NCBI GenBank assembly: GCA_964371405.1
Contig: CAYJLV010000017.1
Location: 8,188-72,187 of the forward strand
From: JAMHWF01 sp964371405
GTDB taxonomy: Bacteria; Pseudomonadota; Gammaproteobacteria; Burkholderiales; Burkholderiaceae_C
Direction: 5' to 3'
Length of the DNA stretch: 64,000 nt
Position 1 is the first letter of the stretch, and each line of letters starts with the position of its first letter. Position numbers and translations under genes: made by a program. Shown here in pieces: positions 60,970-64,000 of the stretch. The notes beneath the pieces were generated by a model that was not told where the DNA came from, did not search any database, and worked only from the letters and a program-made list of their open reading frames with translations.

Positions 60970-62027
60970 TGCGCCGGCGCCGCCTGCTCGGCGCCGGAGC
61001 GCTGCTGGCGGCACCGGCGTGGCCGCTGCGCGCGCTCGAGCGCCGCGCCCTCGCCTTCCCGCGCGACTTCGGCGCGCACCCCGATGCGCGACTCGAATGG
61101 TGGTACGTGACGGGCGCGCTCGAGGCCGGCGCCGCGCTGTGGGGTTTCCAGCTCACCTTCTTTCGCACGCGCACCGAGGTGCCGGCTGCGCACCCGAGCC
61201 GCTTCGCCGCGACGCAGCTCGTGTTCGCGCACGCGGCGCTGTCGGACGTCGGCGCACGGCGCTTGCGCCACGACCAGCGCGTCGCGCGCGCCGGTTTCGG
61301 CATCGCCGAGGCGAACGAAGGCGACACCGGCGTGCGCCTGCGCGACTGGTCGCTGCGCCGCGACGGCGACGCCTACCGCGCACACCTGCGCAGCGAGTCC
61401 GCCGGCTATGCGCTCGACCTCACGCTCGCCGCCGACGCGCCGCCGCTGCTGCAGGGCGATGCCGGCTGGTCGCGCAAGGGCCCCGAGCCCGCACAGGCGA
61501 GCCGCTACTACAGCCGGCCGCAACTGCGCGCGAGCGGCACGCTCGGTGTCGAAGGCCGCGACCACGCCGTGCAAGGCAAGGCCTGGCTCGACCACGAATG
61601 GAGCGACGCGCTGCTCGCGCCCGATGCGGTGGGCTGGGACTGGATCGGCATCAACCTGCACGACGGCGGCGCGCTGACGGCGTTCCGCCTGCGCCGCCGC
61701 GACGGCAGCACGCTGTGGGCCGGCGGCAGCCGGCGCGCGCCCGGCAGCACGCTGCGCAGCTTCGGCGCCGACGAAGTGCGCTTCACGCCCGGGCGGCGCT
61801 GGAGCAGCCCCGCCTCGCAGGCGAGCTATCCCGTCGAGTGGACGATCGAGACGCCGGCCGGCGGGCACGCGCTGCGCGCGATGTTCGACGCGCAGGAACT
61901 CGACAGCCGCGCCAGCACCGGCGGGTTCTACTGGGAGGGCCTGGCCGAACTGCTCGACGCCGACGGCCGCGCCGTCGGGCGCGGCTATCTCGAGATGACG
62001 GGCTACGCGGCGGCGCTGCGTCTGTAG
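60969..62027 (+). CDS. AttH/CrtC-like lipocalin-fold protein
   Basis: This 352-aa exported protein (MRRRRLLGAGALLAAPAWPLRA, a Tat-like RRRRLLG signal) has the lipocalin-type CrtC/AttH domain: HPDARLEWWYVTGALEAG, GFQLTFFRTR, GKAWLDHEWSD, WDWIGINLHDGGALTAFRLR (in part WIGINLHDG) and STGGFYWEGLAEL. Homologues include carotenoid 1,2-hydratase and AttH of the AttEFGH transport system. The presence of the ABC ATPase and permease favours the AttH reading. It is translationally coupled to the permease. Substrate unknown. Confidence 0.88.
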   Translation: MRRRRLLGAGALLAAPAWPLRALERRALAFPRDFGAHPDARLEWWYVTGALEAGAALWGFQLTFFRTRTEVPAAHPSRFAATQLVFAHAALSDVGARRLRHDQRVARAGFGIAEANEGDTGVRLRDWSLRRDGDAYRAHLRSESAGYALDLTLAADAPPLLQGDAGWSRKGPEPAQASRYYSRPQLRASGTLGVEGRDHAVQGKAWLDHEWSDALLAPDAVGWDWIGINLHDGGALTAFRLRRRDGSTLWAGGSRRAPGSTLRSFGADEVRFTPGRRWSSPASQASYPVEWTIETPAGGHALRAMFDAQELDSRASTGGFYWEGLAELLDADGRAVGRGYLEMTGYAAALRL

Positions 62028-62055
62028 CAGCGCCGCGCGCGTCGCAGCCCTTCGG

Positions 62056-62928
62056 TCAGGCTGGCTGTGCGGCGCGCTGCGCGGCGCCGGCGGTCGGCTC
62101 CATCACCATCAGCCCGGCGGCCGTGTTCGAGATCGGGATGTGGTAGTTCGAATGCACTTGGCGCACGCCGCCCGGCACCGCCGCGCGCGCCGCCAGCCAC
62201 ATCAGCAACTCGATGCCCTGCGTGCCCGTCTTCTCGACCAGCTCGGCGCTGGTGTACTTCGTGGTCCACGACGGGTCGTCGATCAGGCTGCGCATGAACT
62301 GCTGGTCGAACTCCTTGTTGATGAAGCCCGCGCGCTCGCCGTCGAGCTGATGCGACAGGCCACCGGTGCCCATCACGAGCACGCGCGCGTCGGAGTTCCA
62401 CGATTCGATCGCCTTGCCGACGGCCTGGCCGAGCGCGTAGCAGCGGCGCGCCGAAGGCAGCGGGTACTGGACCGTGTTGATGCACACCGGCACCAGCGTG
62501 ACGGGGCACTGGCCCTCGCCCGGCCACAGCAGCTTGAGCGGCAGCGTGACGGCGTGATCGACGAGCATCTCCTGACAGGTGACGATGTCGAAGTCCTTCG
62601 CGACCAGCTCATTGATGACGTGCCACGACAGGTCGAGGTTGCCATTGAACGGCGGCAGCGTCGGGATGCCCCAGCCTTCGTCGGCGTTGAGGTACTGCGG
62701 CGCGGCGCCGACGGCGAACGTCGGCATCTTGTCGAGGAAAAAGTTGAGCCCGTGGTCGTTGTAGAACATGACGACGACATCGGGCCGGGCCTTGGCCAGC
62801 CAGTCGCGCGCCGGCGGGTAGCCGTCGAAGAACGGCTTCCAGTACGGCTCGCCCTGCAGGTTCTTCGCGATCGCGCGGCCGATGGCCGGGACGTGCGAGG
62901 TGGTGATCGCTCCGACGATCTTCGCCAT
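62056..62928 (-). CDS. ligB: Protocatechuate 4,5-dioxygenase beta subunit
   Basis: This is the catalytic subunit of a class III extradiol ring-cleavage dioxygenase. The 290-aa protein starts MAKIVGAITTSHVPAIGRAI, where the His near residue 12 is a likely iron ligand. FYNDHGLNFFLD (second His region), MGTGGLSHQLDGER and the Glu-containing AKDFDIVTCQEMLVDH fit LigB/PmdB. It opens protocatechuate between carbons 4 and 5. It starts 1 base after the ligA stop. The downstream genes of the meta-cleavage pathway (ligC, ligI, ligJ) are not in the window. Confidence 0.93.
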   Translation of the reverse strand: MAKIVGAITTSHVPAIGRAIAKNLQGEPYWKPFFDGYPPARDWLAKARPDVVVMFYNDHGLNFFLDKMPTFAVGAAPQYLNADEGWGIPTLPPFNGNLDLSWHVINELVAKDFDIVTCQEMLVDHAVTLPLKLLWPGEGQCPVTLVPVCINTVQYPLPSARRCYALGQAVGKAIESWNSDARVLVMGTGGLSHQLDGERAGFINKEFDQQFMRSLIDDPSWTTKYTSAELVEKTGTQGIELLMWLAARAAVPGGVRQVHSNYHIPISNTAAGLMVMEPTAGAAQRAAQPA

Positions 62929-62929
62929 G

Positions 62930-63289
62930 TCACTGTCTCCCTGCGGCCACGAGCTTGGCCATGAATGCTTCCTTCGTCATGCCGGTCTGTTGCGCGCCGA
63001 TGTCCTGCACGTCGAGGCCGAGGATCCCGGCGAACTTGGCGAGGTAGTACACGTTGCCGCCGGCGGCGATCAGGTCGAGCACACTGCGCGCGGCAATCGC
63101 GGCGCGCTGCTGTTCGTTGAGGCCGAAGCGCTTGCAGTAGGCGTCCTCGTCCTTGACGAACGCATTGCGGTTGGCGGCGTCGTTGAACGAGAAGCACATC
63201 TTGTTGAGTGCATAGCCCTTGCGGGCCTGGGTGCTGTCGAACAGCGTGGTTCCGGGTATCACGGGTTGCGGGTCGATCGCGCCCATCAT
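62930..63289 (-). CDS. ligA: Protocatechuate 4,5-dioxygenase alpha subunit
   Basis: This 119-aa small subunit of protocatechuate 4,5-dioxygenase caps the active site of LigB. It starts MMGAIDPQPVIPGTTLFDS. LigA motifs are TQARKGYALNKMCFSFND, AAGGNVYYLAKFAGILG and MTKEAFMAKL. Length and order (ligA before ligB) are standard. It follows the partial hydrolase gene on the same strand, 75 bp away. Confidence 0.93.
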   Translation of the reverse strand: MMGAIDPQPVIPGTTLFDSTQARKGYALNKMCFSFNDAANRNAFVKDEDAYCKRFGLNEQQRAAIAARSVLDLIAAGGNVYYLAKFAGILGLDVQDIGAQQTGMTKEAFMAKLVAAGRQ

Positions 63290-63364
63290 CGAGTCTCCTC
63301 TGCGCTGCCCTGCGCAGGCTGCGGCGATGATGGCGGCGAGTCCCTGCAGAGGACTTGTCGCAGA

Positions 63365-64000
63365 TCAAATCCGCGGAGGCGGATCGGCGTCGAGCCAGAC
63401 CGCCAGCGCCCGCGACACCGCGGCCGGCTGCTCCACCGGCGCGAAGTGGCCGCAGTCGTCGACGACGACGAGGCGCGATCCGGCGATCGCCGCGTGCATG
63501 TGCTCGTGGCGCGCCGGGGGGCTCCATGCGTCGTCGCGGCCGCACAGCAGCAGCGTCGGGCAATCGATCGTGGCGAGCAGCGGCCAAGCGTCGGGGCGCG
63601 CAAGCAGCGCCGCGACCTGCGCCGCGTACTGCCCCGGCGAGCTGCGCTCGACCATCGCGAGCAAGTCGTCGTAGAGCGGCGTGCCGACTCGCCGCGCGTG
63701 CACCATGTCGGGCAGCCAGGCGCGGCCGAGCGCACGCATGCCGTCGCACCGGGCGACGCCTAGCAGGCGCAGGCGCGCGGCGCGCTCGTCTTCACCGGCT
63801 GCGCCGGGGTCGCGAGGATGGTACGAGGTGTCGAGCAGCGCGAGGCGCTCGACGCGCCCGGGCGCGCGGCGCCACACCTCGAACGCGACACGGCCGCCCA
63901 TCGAATGGCCGGCCAGCGCGAAGCGCCCCGACGGCGCGCAGGGCCCCCCCCCCCCCGGCCACCCCCCCCCCCCGGCGCGCCCGCCCCCCACCCGCCCCCC
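63365..64000 (-). CDS. Alpha/beta hydrolase, N-terminus lost at the damaged window end
   Basis: The readable part is the C-terminal ~190 residues of an alpha/beta hydrolase: nucleophile elbow LAGHSMGGRVAFEVW, TLLLCGRDDAWSPP with the acid, and VVDDCGHFAPVEQP with the catalytic His. Upstream of about 63940 the sequence turns into C-rich homopolymers, which translate to Gly-rich nonsense, so the N-terminal third cannot be read. It lies upstream of ligAB on the same strand and may belong to the same aromatic degradation operon. Esters or lactones of the pathway are possible substrates, but this is a guess. Confidence 0.75.
   Translation of the reverse strand, partial: GGRVGGGRAGGGGWPGGGGPCAPSGRFALAGHSMGGRVAFEVWRRAPGRVERLALLDTSYHPRDPGAAGEDERAARLRLLGVARCDGMRALGRAWLPDMVHARRVGTPLYDDLLAMVERSSPGQYAAQVAALLARPDAWPLLATIDCPTLLLCGRDDAWSPPARHEHMHAAIAGSRLVVVDDCGHFAPVEQPAAVSRALAVWLDADPPPRI
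63942..64000. other. Low-complexity poly-C contig end (probable artefact)
   Basis: The last ~60 bases are long C runs broken by a few other bases, inside what should be conserved hydrolase coding sequence. On the other strand these are poly-G runs, the typical failure of two-colour sequencing at read ends. I treat this as assembly noise and not biology. Confidence 0.8.

Overview
The window is dense, high-GC chromosomal DNA (about 70% G+C by eye) with almost every base in or next to a gene. The gene set points to a betaproteobacterium of the order Burkholderiales, probably the Rubrivivax/Leptothrix/Roseateles side. It has an intracellular PHB depolymerase with a Cys nucleophile, an orphan Bug/TctC binding protein, a Burkholderia-type porin, the rsxB-nth pair, a TIGR02449-zapA-6S RNA block and a protocatechuate 4,5-dioxygenase. 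The lineage is inferred from gene content only. There are no phage genes, insertion sequences, CRISPR arrays, rRNA or tRNA genes that I can see.

Layout. 1-4400 (minus): isc Fe-S cluster operon iscR-iscS-iscU-iscA-hscB-hscA, preceded by two IscR-box-like palindromes; hscA runs off the left edge. 4444-7802: uvrB, with a divergent aromatic/aspartate aminotransferase. 7952-10549: phaZ, rsxB, nth. 10518-12670 (minus): btuB under a cobalamin riboswitch. 12720-14760: TIGR02449 protein, zapA, 6S RNA, EVE-domain protein, TauE/SafE permease. 14761-28411: nitrate assimilation block with a degenerate PAS-GGDEF protein, an unusual REC-ANTAR-PilJ-PilJ regulator, a nitrate MFS transporter, a PP2C-Ser/Thr kinase fusion, nirB-nirD-nasA-ybiB and a flavoprotein. 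28528-36522: rpsU, yqeY, a rhodanese/phosphatase-like protein, pmbA, darP, mog, cysE, trmJ, suhB and an FNR-boxed DUF2478/methyltransferase pair. 36648-41842: mutS, an Anbu proteasome-like peptidase, a hydrolase, xerD. 41862-44718 (minus): TctC, chalcone-isomerase-like protein, porin. 44823-57298: queG, tsaE, amiC, mutL and miaA, which keep the order of the E. coli queG-tsaE-amiB-mutL-miaA cluster but are separated by dedA, a K+/H+ antiporter, a pseudouridine synthase, a PA2778/PA2779 pair and an efflux pump. 57303-62027: an AttEFGH-like ABC system. 62056-64000 (minus): ligB, ligA and a truncated hydrolase. The last ~60 bases are homopolymer-rich and look like a contig-end artefact.

How it fits together. 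The most interesting part is the nitrate block. NarK-type uptake, NasA nitrate reductase and NirBD nitrite reductase take nitrate to ammonium. The nirBD-nasA operon has a textbook sigma-54 promoter, which implies nitrogen control. The regulator fuses a NasT-like pseudoreceiver and ANTAR RNA-binding domain to two PilJ-type nitrate-sensing boxes. The transporter leader carries an 8-bp hairpin with a hexaloop of the ANTAR-target type (A1, G4). This suggests a one-protein nitrate sensor/antiterminator that replaces the NasS-NasT pair. The other strong regulatory signals are the cobalamin riboswitch, the tandem IscR sites, an FNR box centred at -41.5 and a 6S RNA gene.
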